A stretch of DNA of 64,000 nucleotides from an uncultured Sphingomonadaceae bacterium (GTDB lineage: Bacteria; Pseudomonadota; Alphaproteobacteria; Sphingomonadales; Sphingomonadaceae): NCBI GenBank assembly GCA_903871605.1, contig CAIQHF010000035.1:1-64000 (forward strand). Reading direction: 5' to 3'. A program made the translations under genes and the position numbers. How positions within the stretch are numbered: position 1 is the first letter of the stretch; each line of letters opens with the position of its first letter. This document shows, one piece after another, positions 26,910 through 35,631 of this stretch. The notes below the pieces were generated by a model, which was not told where the DNA came from, ran no database searches, and saw only the letters and a program-made list of their open reading frames with translations.

Positions 26910-28251
26910 GCAGGCGCATGCGCGCGCTGTGTGGCGATGGGGTGGAGCCATCGCGCTGTTGCTCGCCGTCCAATCGATCTTGCTGGCAGGGTTGTTCTGG
27001 GCGCTCGCCTCCGGCAGTCATCGTCGTGTCGTCGAGAATGGCTTTGCCGCCGATTGCCGGGCCTTGGCGGTGCTGTCGCCATCCGAGCGACGGATTGAAC
27101 TTCGGGCGATGCTCACCCGCGACATCCACCGCGACCGCTTCCTGGCCCTGTTCGACTCCCGCGGTCGGCTGCTCGACGGGAACGTCGCCGGCATACCGGA
27201 CGGTGTATATCCCGGCGCGAGATCGATGGTGTCGCCGGTGCGGCCGACCGAACTTCCCGGCAAGGATAGCGACGTGGCCCGGCTTGCCCTTTGCACGATG
27301 CCCGACGGCTCCCGGCTATTGACGGGTGTTGATCTGGACGACGCGCAGGAGGCGCTTCGCGTCGTCGAGCGCTCGCTCTTCATCGGCCTCGCGCCCGGGC
27401 TGCTGTTCGCCTTGGGGTTTGGACTGATCGCGGGTGGCCGTGCGGCCAAGCAGGTCGATGTCGTTCGAGGGCTGGCCGAGCGCATAATATCGGGGGAGCT
27501 CGACCGACGGCTTCCGGTAGGCGCGAAACCGGACAGTTTCGGTCTGCTCTGTGCCGACATCAATACGATGCTCGACCGGTTGCAGCTTCTCGTCGCCGAG
27601 ATCCGCGGGGTCGGCGACGATATCGCGCATCAGCTGCGAACGCCCGTGACGCGTTTGCGCGCCCGGATCGAACGAGGACTCCTGCGCGCGCATGACCGTC
27701 CGTCCTTCGAGACGGTCGCGCAGGACGCGCTTGGGGAGATCGACAAGCTGCTCGCGCTGGTCGCCGCGCTCCTGCGCATCCGAGAACTGGGTGACCGTGC
27801 CCGCCGCAGCCGTTTTGCACCGGTGAACCTCGACATGTTGGTCGACGACGCCTGCGAGCTTCATCGCCCGACGGCGGAAGATTTGGGCATCACGCTGGAA
27901 TGCGCGATCGACAGGGTCGCACCGATCGAGGGCGATGCCAGTCTCCTGATCGAAGCCCTGTCGAACCTCATCGACAATGCCATGAAGTTTGGGCCGCCGG
28001 GCGGTCGCGTGCAGGTGTCGCTATGCTCCGTCGCAGGCGAGGCGATCATCACCGTCGCCGATGAGGGCGATGGCATTTCGCCCGCCGAGCGCAACCTCGT
28101 GACCCAGCGTTTTTACCGCGGGCGCCGGGATTGCGAGGGCGCTGGCCTAGGGCTGAGCCTCGTCAAAGCCATCGCAGATCTGCACGGCTTTACGCTGGAT
28201 TTCGCAGATCAAAAAAGTGCGGTCTCGCTCGTCTGTCCGGCTCGCCGATAA
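26899..28251 (+). CDS. Sensor histidine kinase
   Basis: Membrane sensor kinase of 450 aa paired with the preceding regulator. TM1 is about residues 15-37 (AIALLLAVQSILLAGLFWAL), TM2 about 165-185 (LFIGLAPGLLFALGFGLIAG), and the 125-residue loop between them is periplasmic and is the presumed sensor. HAMP, HisKA (DDIAHQLRTPVTRLRARIE, phospho-His) and HATPase_c follow; the last has LSNLIDNAMKFG (N box), ADEGDGIS (G1) and GAGLGLSLVKAI (G2). The signal is unknown; the efflux context suggests metal ions. Confidence 0.92.
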   Translation: MHRRQAHARAVWRWGGAIALLLAVQSILLAGLFWALASGSHRRVVENGFAADCRALAVLSPSERRIELRAMLTRDIHRDRFLALFDSRGRLLDGNVAGIPDGVYPGARSMVSPVRPTELPGKDSDVARLALCTMPDGSRLLTGVDLDDAQEALRVVERSLFIGLAPGLLFALGFGLIAGGRAAKQVDVVRGLAERIISGELDRRLPVGAKPDSFGLLCADINTMLDRLQLLVAEIRGVGDDIAHQLRTPVTRLRARIERGLLRAHDRPSFETVAQDALGEIDKLLALVAALLRIRELGDRARRSRFAPVNLDMLVDDACELHRPTAEDLGITLECAIDRVAPIEGDASLLIEALSNLIDNAMKFGPPGGRVQVSLCSVAGEAIITVADEGDGISPAERNLVTQRFYRGRRDCEGAGLGLSLVKAIADLHGFTLDFADQKSAVSLVCPARR

Positions 28252-28314
28252 TGTCCGTTGAGTTCGACCTATCAAGCGGATGACGCGCAGCCATACCGCT
28301 CGGATAAGGTGCGA

Positions 28315-28809
28315 TCACGAGATCAAACGTATTGCGGTGTCGAGATGCTTCCGCAGAACCGGGATCGTCCTCTTCGCAAAGCTGGTGACGATCACGGGGT
28401 CAGAGCTCGACGCTTCGGCTTCAAAATCGGCGATATCCTCCTTATGGTCCTTGACCATATAGGATGCGAATTCCCGATCGAAATCCTTCCCCGAAAGCTT
28501 GTCGAGCTTTTGCTGCTCGGCGAGCGCCTCCGGTGTCATGGACCGGGGCGCGTAGGTGTGAACCTCGCGAGCCAGCGCGGCTGCCTCGATCCGCCCCTTG
28601 CGATGGTCGGTCTCGAGCATATGGCCGAACGCACGGATGTCGGGGCTTTGGCCCTTGCGCGCCGCTAGCGCGCCAAGTCGGGTCTCTGAATTATCCCCCT
28701 CGACGGCCTTATGCACAAAAGCGATCCCGTGGGGATGATCCTCAGCTTTCGCCCCTGCGGCGAATGTGATGAGCGCGAGCCCACCGACGAACAAAAGGGC
28801 GGTCCTCAT
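28315..28809 (-). CDS. DUF4142 domain-containing exported protein
   Basis: Periplasmic protein of 164 aa with a signal peptide (RTALLFVGGLALITFAAGAKA). The DUF4142 helical bundle occupies most of the mature part, with the family pattern HKAVEGDNSETRLGALAARKG, IRAFGHMLETDH and FDREFASYMVKDHKEDIADFE, resembling ferritin-like four-helix proteins. Function is not established. ATG 28809 has GGGAG 7 nt upstream. It is convergent with the sensor kinase. Confidence 0.87.
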   Translation of the reverse strand: MRTALLFVGGLALITFAAGAKAEDHPHGIAFVHKAVEGDNSETRLGALAARKGQSPDIRAFGHMLETDHRKGRIEAAALAREVHTYAPRSMTPEALAEQQKLDKLSGKDFDREFASYMVKDHKEDIADFEAEASSSDPVIVTSFAKRTIPVLRKHLDTAIRLIS

Positions 28810-29124
28810 TATCGTTCTCCCGGAGAAGCGGTGAAACAGCGCGAAACGCTTTGATCCGATGATCAACGACCCAGACCGCGCCAAGTGCCAACCTCAAAGC
28901 GTGATCTCTCCGGGATCGGCCAGAGCAGGCGCCTTGACGGCGTCGCGCAATGCGGCGGTGCCGACGCCAAGGCAGGCACGCCTTAAGACAAGTCCACATT
29001 TTTGCATTGTCGATGGGAGTGATGACTACGCCTCGTTGACGTCCTCCCTGTTTTTTCATCCATGCTGAGTGAGAGTTTTGCGGCTTTTGAGCTGCTACCC
29101 GTTCTTGGACCACCCGGCCGGTTG

Positions 29125-29650
29125 TCATCCAGCTCCTGCCGACAGCGGCGGGCCATGTGCCGCTGACCAGTTCTCCAACGATATCGCCGGCTTGTTGCCG
29201 ATCGCGCTGTGCGGTCGCACCTCGTTATAGTCTCTGCGCCAAGCCTCGCATTTTCCTACCGCGTCGTCGAGGCTCATGAACCAGTGCTGGTTCAGGCATT
29301 CCGCCCGGAACTTGCCGTTGAACGATCTCAGCTTCGCCTTCACCCGGCGCTTGGGCGGCTTGTGTCGCAACTGCAGGCCCATCTCCTTGTAAAGCCGATA
29401 GGTACGCTTCGCGTTCACGTTCCAGCCCTCCCGCCGCAGCAGCACATGGATCCGGCGATAGCCGTACCGCACGCGCGTCTCGGCGATCTCTGTCATCCGC
29501 TTCTTCAGGTCGGCCTGATCTGCACGGCACCCACGATAGTGGTAGCTCGACCGCTCCGCCCGAAGCACACCGCACGCCCGCCTGATGCTGACTTGCCACG
29601 TGCTCCTGACGTCATCGACGAGCTGCCGACGCCGATCAGGCCTCAGAGCT
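29125..29650 (-). pseudogene. IS3 OrfB (integrase) with in-frame loss of the DDE core
   Basis: Transposase OrfB remnant. The N-terminal helix-turn-helix part is present (RACGVLRAERSSYHYR, RYGYRRIHVLLRREGW, YRLYKEMGLQLRHK), then KRRVKAKLR is joined directly to SFNGKFRAECLNQHWF. In intact members roughly 85-95 residues lie between these points, including both catalytic Asp residues and the Glu just before SFNG. The junction keeps the frame, so a catalytically dead protein could still be made. OrfB normally follows OrfA by programmed -1 frameshifting. Confidence 0.8.
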
Positions 29651-29909
29651 TTCGCGAAACGACATCCTGCAACATCGCTTTGTCCAACGACAGATCAGCG
29701 ACCAGCCGCTTGAGCTTGCCGTTCTCCTCCTCGAGCTGCCGCAGCCGTCGCATCTCCGATGGCATCAGCCCCGCATACTTCTTCCGCCAGGCGTAAAACG
29801 TCGCCTCGCTGATCCCGGTCTTCCGGCACACCTCGCCGATCGTCGTGCCGTCCTCGGCCTGCTTCAACACGAACGCGATCTGCGCCTCGCTGTATTTCGA
29901 TCTCTTCAT
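29643..29909 (-). CDS. IS3 OrfA (transposase, helix-turn-helix subunit)
   Basis: 88-aa OrfA of an IS407-type element. It has the HTH EAQIAFVLKQAEDGTTIGEV followed by KTGISEATFYAWRKKYAG and a leucine-zipper-like tail (LRQLEEENGKLKRLVADLSLDKAML). ATG 29909 begins the conserved MKRSKYSEAQ start. It binds IS ends and dimerises with OrfB; with OrfB dead it could at most repress or mobilise ends in trans. Confidence 0.9.
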   Translation of the reverse strand: MKRSKYSEAQIAFVLKQAEDGTTIGEVCRKTGISEATFYAWRKKYAGLMPSEMRRLRQLEEENGKLKRLVADLSLDKAMLQDVVSRKL

Positions 29910-30062
29910 CACTCGCTCCGCTTCCTGGCCATCCAATCATAACTGGAAGCTTCCAGCTCAAAACGGTCCAGGAAACGGGCAGCAGGTCAGAATGGCAGCG
30001 CCCGACAAAGGCGATCGTTCGTTCTTGGCCGGTGGCGCGCGTGCTGGCTGTCAGCCTCAAGG

Positions 30063-30680
30063 CTAAAGTCTCGCCGACTGCGAGTCTCCAAAGGGCGCTG
30101 GACTGGCGCAAGCGCCGATCGCGCGCGTCGAGATATCCGCCAGCGCGTCATAGACAGCGGTGGTCCGCTGCAGACGGGCAAGCGTTCGCGCGCCCTCGAA
30201 CGCCGCCGCCAGCGACGCGGCCGCAGTGGCGGCGTGCGCCGCGGGGATGCCGCACCCTCGGAGATGCTCTGCAACCATATCGGTTAGAGCGGTGAAACCG
30301 CGTGCGATCCGTTGCGCCAGTTCACTGTCGAGGGCGGACAACTCATTCGCAAGGTTTTGCATGAGGCAGCCATATTGGAAATCCGTGGCGACCATCTCGG
30401 CTGCGACAGTCGCGAACAGCTGCTTGACGAACGTCTGGGCATCCCCAGGCGTGTTGGCCGCGATGTGACGCAAGGCGGCAGCTCTTCCAGCAATATACTG
30501 GTCGACGGCCTCCTCGGCGAGCTGGGTCTTGCCCCGCGGAAAATGGAAATAAAACGATCCCTTGGGTGAGCCGCTCTCGCTGATGATCTGGTTCAATCCC
30601 GTCGCGGCATATCCCTGGATGCGAAATAGCCGCTCGGCAGTGCTGATGGCGCTCACGCGCGCGTCGGTTTTACGAGGCAT
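30063..30680 (-). CDS. TetR/AcrR family transcriptional regulator
   Basis: Repressor of 205 aa. The N-terminal TetR HTH is RVSAISTAERLFRIQGYAAT then ISESGSPKGSFYFHFPRGK, close to the AcrR/YcnC-type (TetR_C ligand domain) group. ATG 30680 matches the conserved MPRKTDARV beginning. The gene is divergent from a tautomerase gene with an 81-bp gap holding a near-perfect 35-bp palindrome, so it probably represses both itself and the tautomerase operon. Confidence 0.9.
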   Translation of the reverse strand: MPRKTDARVSAISTAERLFRIQGYAATGLNQIISESGSPKGSFYFHFPRGKTQLAEEAVDQYIAGRAAALRHIAANTPGDAQTFVKQLFATVAAEMVATDFQYGCLMQNLANELSALDSELAQRIARGFTALTDMVAEHLRGCGIPAAHAATAAASLAAAFEGARTLARLQRTTAVYDALADISTRAIGACASPAPFGDSQSARL

Positions 30681-30711
30681 TTTCCACCGTAGCATGGCCG
30701 GGTTGACGATG

Positions 30712-30746
30712 CTATGGCGATCGACATATTATGGCGATCACCATAG
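30712..30746. promoter_or_regulatory. 35-bp near-perfect palindrome, candidate TetR operator
   Basis: Reading from either end the site begins ctatgg(c/t)gatcg(a/c)cata; only two paired positions and the centre fail to match. It ends 15 bp before the tautomerase ATG and begins 31 bp from the TetR ATG, where bound protein would cover both promoters. Confidence 0.65.
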
Positions 30747-30761
30747 AATCGGGAAACTGGC

Positions 30762-31181
30762 ATGCCCTTGTATCAGGTCTTGGCCCAAGAGGGCTCGCTC
30801 AGCGCCGCTCAGCGCGATCGGATCGCGCAGGGGATAACCGATGTTCACCTCGATCTGGCGGGCGGTCTTCGGCAGTTCGTCAATGTCGTGTTTCAGCACT
30901 ACCCTGCAGGCTGCGGCTACAACGCGGGTGTCGTTGGTGCACCGATGGTGATCGGGGGCAATATCCGGGCCGGTAGAGATCAAGCGATCAAGACGGCCAT
31001 GCTGGAAGCCATTTCGGTGCTGGCCATCGAGGTAAGCGGCATATCGCCCAAGGACCTCACCGTATCGATCGGGGATGTGAGGGCGAGCAACGCGATGGAA
31101 GGCGGGCATATCCTGCCCGAGCCCGGCGAGGAAGCGGCATGGCTCGCCAAAGTGGGACCGTTGCTCGGGCTGGCCGCGTGA
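30762..31181 (+). CDS. Tautomerase family protein
   Basis: Protein of 139 aa in the 4-oxalocrotonate tautomerase superfamily, starting MPLYQVLAQEG so that the catalytic N-terminal proline (Pro2 before Met removal) is present. LSAAQRDRIAQGITDVHLDLAG and FVNVVFQHYPAGCGY follow, as in longer malonate-semialdehyde-decarboxylase or tautomerase-3-like members. Substrate unknown. Its stop overlaps the next gene's GTG by 3 bp, and it is controlled in all likelihood by the divergent TetR protein. Confidence 0.85.
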   Translation: MPLYQVLAQEGSLSAAQRDRIAQGITDVHLDLAGGLRQFVNVVFQHYPAGCGYNAGVVGAPMVIGGNIRAGRDQAIKTAMLEAISVLAIEVSGISPKDLTVSIGDVRASNAMEGGHILPEPGEEAAWLAKVGPLLGLAA

Positions 31182-31765
31182 GGTGCCAGCCGCTGCTCGG
31201 TTCGACGGTGGCGATCGTGCTGCTAGCGAGCGCCGCCGTGTGTGGGCGAGCGTCCGCCTTATCGCCAAAAGACGACGAAGCGCCGGAGACCGCGGCGTTG
31301 GCTGCGCAAGAAGGCCGTTGGGCGGTGACCGACACCTTCCGGTCAAAGCCGGACGCGGATCCGCAGCGCAGCACCGGGCTGGTCGCCGACCGGCGGATGG
31401 TGGGCAGCTTCCTGGAGGAAACGCTGCACAGCGCGGGCGAGACACGGCCGCTTCGGATCGACTATCTCGGCTACGACGCGATTGCCGGTCAATGGCGGTA
31501 CGTATCGATCGAGGCGCGCATCCCGGTCGCCCCGATGCCGGCTGCCAGCTTCACACGCGATCCGCCGGAGCGGATCACGCTGCGCTTCGATCCTTTCGTG
31601 GCGCCCGACATCGCACCCGGCTGGGCAGGTCGCACGCTCCGGATGGAGGCGGTCATCACACGGGATGGCCCCGATCATGAGATCAAGGACCAATATTTCA
31701 TCCTCGCCGACGGGTCGGGTGTCCGATGGCTCGCGCACCGGTATGATTATCGTCGCGAGCGTTGA
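31178..31765 (+). CDS. DUF1579-like exported protein
   Basis: Protein of about 195 aa with an N-terminal hydrophobic signal (LLGSTVAIVLLASAAVCGRASA). The mature part has EGRWAVTDTF, SFLEETLHSAG, IDYLGYDAIAGQWRYVSI and DQYFILADGSG, the beta-barrel pattern of DUF1579/heme-binding-like lipocalins. GTG 31178 overlaps the tautomerase stop (GTGA), giving a coupled pair. Ligand unknown; convergent with LysR. Confidence 0.75.
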   Translation: MRCQPLLGSTVAIVLLASAAVCGRASALSPKDDEAPETAALAAQEGRWAVTDTFRSKPDADPQRSTGLVADRRMVGSFLEETLHSAGETRPLRIDYLGYDAIAGQWRYVSIEARIPVAPMPAASFTRDPPERITLRFDPFVAPDIAPGWAGRTLRMEAVITRDGPDHEIKDQYFILADGSGVRWLAHRYDYRRER

Positions 31766-31793
31766 AGCGGGAGCGCCACTTGTATCCGGCGGC

Positions 31794-32687
31794 TCAGTCC
31801 CGCGGGGAAGCTCCCGCCAGAAGCTGGGCGTGATCGGCAAGCCTGCCGGCGACGAATTCGGTGAATAGCCGCACGCGCTTGGTCTTGCGCGTTTCCCCCT
31901 GCGAGAGGAGCCACACCGTCCCATACAGATGGAGGCCGGCGCCGGGCACCCGCACCAGCAGTGGATCCGCGTCCCCAACGAAGCACGGCAGCGTCGTGAT
32001 GCCTATCCCCTGTCTCACGGCGGCGAGCTGCGCTTCGTTGTCCGTGACCCTGAATGGCGTGGCCGTCGTAGTGAGCTCGCCTGTGCCGGCCCAGTCCGGG
32101 ATGCCGTGCATGCTGATGACGATCCAGCGAACGGGGTTCGACGGGTTCGCGCGCCACGCGGCGAGGCGGTCGCGCGAGATATACACCGCTCCGAACAGCT
32201 CAGGTCCCATCAGGCCATGAAGATTGAGCGGCAAGGATTTGCGATCGTAAACGACGCGGATCGCGACATCGGCCTCGCGATTGGTAAGGTTCGCCAGTTC
32301 GCCCGACGACAGGATGTCCATCTCGATCTCGGGATAGCGGCGCGCAAACTCTGCAAGATGCGGCATCAGCAGATGCGTTGCGACCGGTGGCGACATCGTC
32401 ACCCGCAGCAGACCGCGCACGCTCTGATCGCGGCCGAGGACGCGCGTCTCCAACTGGTGCGACAACAGTTCCATCTGGCCCGCGAGCTCCAGCACTTCCT
32501 CGCCGGCCAGCGTCGGGCGATAACCCGACGGCAGCCTTTCGAACATCCGTGCGCCGAGCCGGTCTTCGAGCTGCGCGATGCGCCGCAGCACGGTCGCATG
32601 ATTGACACCGAGCCGGGTCGCTGCGCCGCGCACCGAGCCTTCGCGCCCGACTGCCAGCAAGTAACGAACGTCATCCCAGTCTGTCAT
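31794..32687 (-). CDS. LysR family transcriptional regulator
   Basis: LTTR of 297 aa. The winged HTH is DVRYLLAVGREGSVRGAATRL then NHATVLRRIAQLEDRLGARMFERLPSGYRPT, and a periplasmic-binding-like effector domain covers residues about 90-290. It is divergent from the five-gene SDR operon (254 bp between starts), its most probable target. LTTRs bind a small inducer; none can be deduced. Confidence 0.93.
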   Translation of the reverse strand: MTDWDDVRYLLAVGREGSVRGAATRLGVNHATVLRRIAQLEDRLGARMFERLPSGYRPTLAGEEVLELAGQMELLSHQLETRVLGRDQSVRGLLRVTMSPPVATHLLMPHLAEFARRYPEIEMDILSSGELANLTNREADVAIRVVYDRKSLPLNLHGLMGPELFGAVYISRDRLAAWRANPSNPVRWIVISMHGIPDWAGTGELTTTATPFRVTDNEAQLAAVRQGIGITTLPCFVGDADPLLVRVPGAGLHLYGTVWLLSQGETRKTKRVRLFTEFVAGRLADHAQLLAGASPRD

Positions 32688-32941
32688 GGTGCGTCCTCGA
32701 TCCGCGCTACGACCCTCGGCCCGTTCCGGCGTCGAACCCCTCGAGCCACATCGGGAGCACGATTAGCACCCTTTTCCGCCACGGGCGAAGCCCACCCGCA
32801 AACGCCCGCATATCGAACCGGTTCATTTTCCCACCACCGATGTGCGCGCTTCCCGACTCAAAACCCAGCGCGAGGGACTGCACATCCGGAGCCTACGGAT
32901 CACCGGGCCAATGAGGGCCCGGCTATCGAAAGGAACGCATC

Positions 32942-33676
32942 ATGGGAAAACTTGAGGGCAAGACCGCCGTCATCACCGGCGGCGCAACAGGCATCGGACT
33001 CGCCGCGGCGAAGCGCTTCGTCGAGGAAGGCGCCACCGTCTTCATCTTCGGCCGCCGTCAGGACGCACTCGACGCGGCCGTGGCCGAACTCGGAGACAAT
33101 GCTCGCGCGGTGACGGGCTCGGTGTCCGACGAGGCCAACCTCGATCGTCTCTATGCGGCGGTAAAGGCCGAGCACGGAACGCTCGACATCGTGTTCGCCA
33201 ATGCCGGCGCGGGAAGCATGGCCAAGCTTGGCGAGATCACCGCCGCGCATATCGACGAGACCTTCGACACCAATGTGAAGGGTACGATCTTCACCATCCA
33301 GAAGGCGCTGCCGCTGATGCGCGAGGGTGGCTCGATCATCCTGACCGGCTCGAGCGCCGGCACCACCGGCGCGCCGGGTATGACTGCCTATAGCGCCAGC
33401 AAGGCGGCGGTGCGCAACCTCGCGCGGACTTGGGCGGAAGACCTGAAGGGCACCGGTATCCGGGTCAACGTCCTATCGCCCGGGGCGACCGCGACCGACC
33501 TGGCCAAGGCCTCGCTCGGCGAAGAGGGCCAGAAGGTCTTCGCGTCGATGACCCCGCTCCAGCGCATGGCCGATCCGTCCGAGATCGGTGCTGTCGCGGC
33601 CTTCCTTGCCTCTTCGGACAGCAGTTTCATGACCGCCAGCGAAGTCGCCGTCGACGGCGGCCTGGCACAGCTTTGA
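32942..33676 (+). CDS. Short-chain dehydrogenase/reductase (first of a tandem pair)
   Basis: NAD(P)-dependent oxidoreductase of 244 aa. The cofactor motif is TGGATGIG near residue 13, NAG occurs in FANAGAGS near 88, the catalytic Ser lies in ILTGSSAGTTGA near 138, and YSASKAAVRN holds the Tyr-x-x-x-Lys at about 151-155. The Arg in FGRRQD after beta2 suggests NADPH. First gene of an operon divergent from LysR; the next SDR starts 12 bp downstream and is a close paralogue. Confidence 0.93.
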   Translation: MGKLEGKTAVITGGATGIGLAAAKRFVEEGATVFIFGRRQDALDAAVAELGDNARAVTGSVSDEANLDRLYAAVKAEHGTLDIVFANAGAGSMAKLGEITAAHIDETFDTNVKGTIFTIQKALPLMREGGSIILTGSSAGTTGAPGMTAYSASKAAVRNLARTWAEDLKGTGIRVNVLSPGATATDLAKASLGEEGQKVFASMTPLQRMADPSEIGAVAAFLASSDSSFMTASEVAVDGGLAQL

Positions 33677-33688
33677 AGGATCAGCACC

Positions 33689-34441
33689 ATGGGAAAGCTT
33701 GAGGGCAAGATCGCTGTCGTCACCGGCGGCAGCAGCGGGATCGGCTTGGCGACGGCCAAGCGCTTCGTCGACGAAGGCGCTCACGTCGTGATCACCGGAC
33801 GGCGCGAGACCGAACTGAAAGAGGCCGCGGCGTCGATCGCGAGAAACGTCACGACGGTCGTGGGCGACGTGTCGCGCCTGGAAGATCTCGACCGGCTCTA
33901 TGCCCATGTGGGACAAACCCACGGTCACGTCGACATCCTGTTCGCGAACGCCGGAGCCGGGACGGTCGCCCCGCTTGCATTGGCGAGCGAGGCGCATTTC
34001 GACCAGACCTTCGATGTCAACGTCAAGGGGCTGTTCTTCACCGTCCAGAAGGCGCTTCCGCTGCTCAAGGACGGCGGGTCGATCATCCTGACCTCGTCGG
34101 TGTCCAACATCATGGGACTGCCGGGGTTCAGCGCCTATGCGGCAAGCAAGGCCGCGGTACGGAGCTTCGCGCGCGCCTGGACGCTCGAGCTGAAGGACCG
34201 CAACATCCGCGTGAACGCGATGAGCCCCGGGCCCATCGACACGCCAGCTTTGGCCACGACGACCGGCCTCACCCCCGAGCAGGCCGAGCAGGCGGCCGCG
34301 CAGTTCGCCTCGCAGATCCCGATGGGCCGCAGAGGCGAGCCCGACGAGATCGCGGCGGCGGTCCTGTTCCTCGCCTCCGATGAGAGCTCGTTCGTCACCG
34401 GCGTGGATCTCGCCGTCGATGGCGGCCTCGCTCAGGTCTGA
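33689..34441 (+). CDS. Short-chain dehydrogenase/reductase (second of a tandem pair)
   Basis: 250-aa SDR whose first residues, MGKLEGKIAVVTGG, are nearly the same as those of the upstream gene, pointing to a local duplication. The motifs TGGSSGIG, FANAGAG, ILTSSVSN and YAASKAAVRS (Tyr/Lys) are all present, and TGRRET after beta2 suggests NADPH preference. The C-terminal end VTGVDLAVDGGLAQV is standard for the classical family. Substrate unknown. Confidence 0.93.
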   Translation: MGKLEGKIAVVTGGSSGIGLATAKRFVDEGAHVVITGRRETELKEAAASIARNVTTVVGDVSRLEDLDRLYAHVGQTHGHVDILFANAGAGTVAPLALASEAHFDQTFDVNVKGLFFTVQKALPLLKDGGSIILTSSVSNIMGLPGFSAYAASKAAVRSFARAWTLELKDRNIRVNAMSPGPIDTPALATTTGLTPEQAEQAAAQFASQIPMGRRGEPDEIAAAVLFLASDESSFVTGVDLAVDGGLAQV

Positions 34442-34471
34442 AACCGGCAATCCCCATTACGGAGAACCATC

Positions 34472-35071
34472 ATGAGCTACGCAATCATCGGCTTCGGCAA
34501 GATCGGCCAAGCGCTGGCCAAGGCGTTCGCGCGCAAGGGCATCGACGTATCCGTCGCGACGACGCGCGACCCGGCAAGCTTCGCCGCCGAGGCTGCCGCG
34601 ATCGGTCCGCACGTCGTCGCCACCACACTGGCAGAGGCCGTCAAGGCGGACGTCATCTTCCTTGCCGTCCGGTTCGAGGCGTACCCGAACGTCGCGAAAG
34701 CGTTGCCCGACTGGCAGGGCAAGACGATCGTCGACGTGACCAACGCTTATGGCGTGCCGGTCGAGACGCTCGGCGGACCGTCGTCGGCCAAGGCTGTCGC
34801 GCAGGCTTTCGCTGGCGGTCGACTGGTTAAGGGTTTCAACCATCTGGGCGCCAGCGTTCTCGCGCAGGATCCGGCCGTGCATGGCGGCCGCAGGGTGGTC
34901 TTCCTCTCGAGCGACGACGATGCGGCCGCGACCGAGATCGGCGCGCTCGCGGAGGCCTTGGGCTTTGCCCCCATCAAGCTCGGCGGGCTGTCGGAGGGCG
35001 GGCTGCTCGTCCAGGGGCGTGGCGACACCTGGGGCCAGCTGATCTTCAAGGATCTGGTCAAGTTCGATTGA
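34472..35071 (+). CDS. NADPH-dependent F420-reductase-like / NAD(P)-binding protein
   Basis: Rossmann protein of 199 aa with IIGFGKIGQALAKAFARKG at the N-terminus, ADVIFLAVRFEAY, KTIVDVTNAYG and VKGFNHLGA. This fits the F420_oxidored group (NADP oxidoreductase, coenzyme F420-dependent or the related bacterial reductases that do not use F420). The C-terminal GGLLVQGRGDTWGQLIFKDLVK is characteristic. It lies 30 bp after the second SDR in the same operon. Confidence 0.85.
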   Translation: MSYAIIGFGKIGQALAKAFARKGIDVSVATTRDPASFAAEAAAIGPHVVATTLAEAVKADVIFLAVRFEAYPNVAKALPDWQGKTIVDVTNAYGVPVETLGGPSSAKAVAQAFAGGRLVKGFNHLGASVLAQDPAVHGGRRVVFLSSDDDAAATEIGALAEALGFAPIKLGGLSEGGLLVQGRGDTWGQLIFKDLVKFD

Positions 35072-35127
35072 CGCCGGAAGGCGTCTCGAGATCCGACTCG
35101 ATCCAAACCAAAGTACGGAGGAACGTA

Positions 35128-35535
35128 ATGAGCACCGATGAGAATGTGCAGACCGTCAAAGGCTTCTTCGCCGCCATGGGCAGCGCCAAGAAAGAGGATC
35201 TGCTGGCGCTGGCGGCCGACGATATCGAATGGATCATCCCGGGCGAGGGCTGGCCGCTCGCTGGTACGCACCGCGGGCATGCGGAGTTGGCGGCGGTGCT
35301 TCAAAAGGCGTCCGAGGAGATCGAGATGACCTACCCTCAGCCGCCCGAGTTCGTGGCGCAGGGCGATCGCGTTTTCGTCATCGGCATCGCGACCGGGACG
35401 ATCAAGGCGACGACCAAGCCGTTCACCGACGAATGGATTTTCGACATCACCGTTCGCGACGGCAAGGTCGCGCGTATTCAGGAATATATCGACACGCAGG
35501 CTCTCGCCGAGGCCTCTGCACCATCGGAGGCATGA
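35128..35535 (+). CDS. NTF2-like / SnoaL-type protein
   Basis: 135-aa cone-shaped alpha+beta barrel protein with VQTVKGFFAAMGS, DDIEWIIPGEGWPLAGTHRGH and a C-terminal FDITVRDGKVARIQEYIDT, typical of the SnoaL/NTF2 superfamily that includes isomerases, hydrolases and ligand-binding proteins. ATG 35128 is preceded by GGAGG. Its operon place with three reductases suggests work on a small organic intermediate. Confidence 0.85.
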   Translation: MSTDENVQTVKGFFAAMGSAKKEDLLALAADDIEWIIPGEGWPLAGTHRGHAELAAVLQKASEEIEMTYPQPPEFVAQGDRVFVIGIATGTIKATTKPFTDEWIFDITVRDGKVARIQEYIDTQALAEASAPSEA

Positions 35536-35631
35536 CGGGAGGCAGTCCGCCCGGGGACCGACGCGATGCGAGTGTCCCTTGATCCCGAACGGGTACGCGC
35601 ATCGCGTGCCCTGACAGCAATGGAGATATCG

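Larger units (their letters stand above)
29088..29989 (-). mobile_element. IS3-family (IS407-type) element with internal deletion
   Basis: A 902-bp copy with imperfect terminal inverted repeats at about 29088-29111 (tgagctgctacccgtt...) and 29965-29989 (...aacgggcagcaggtca). OrfA is intact, but OrfB lacks its catalytic core (see separate entries). Complete elements of this type are about 1.2 kb, consistent with a loss of roughly 250-300 bp. Confidence 0.75.
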
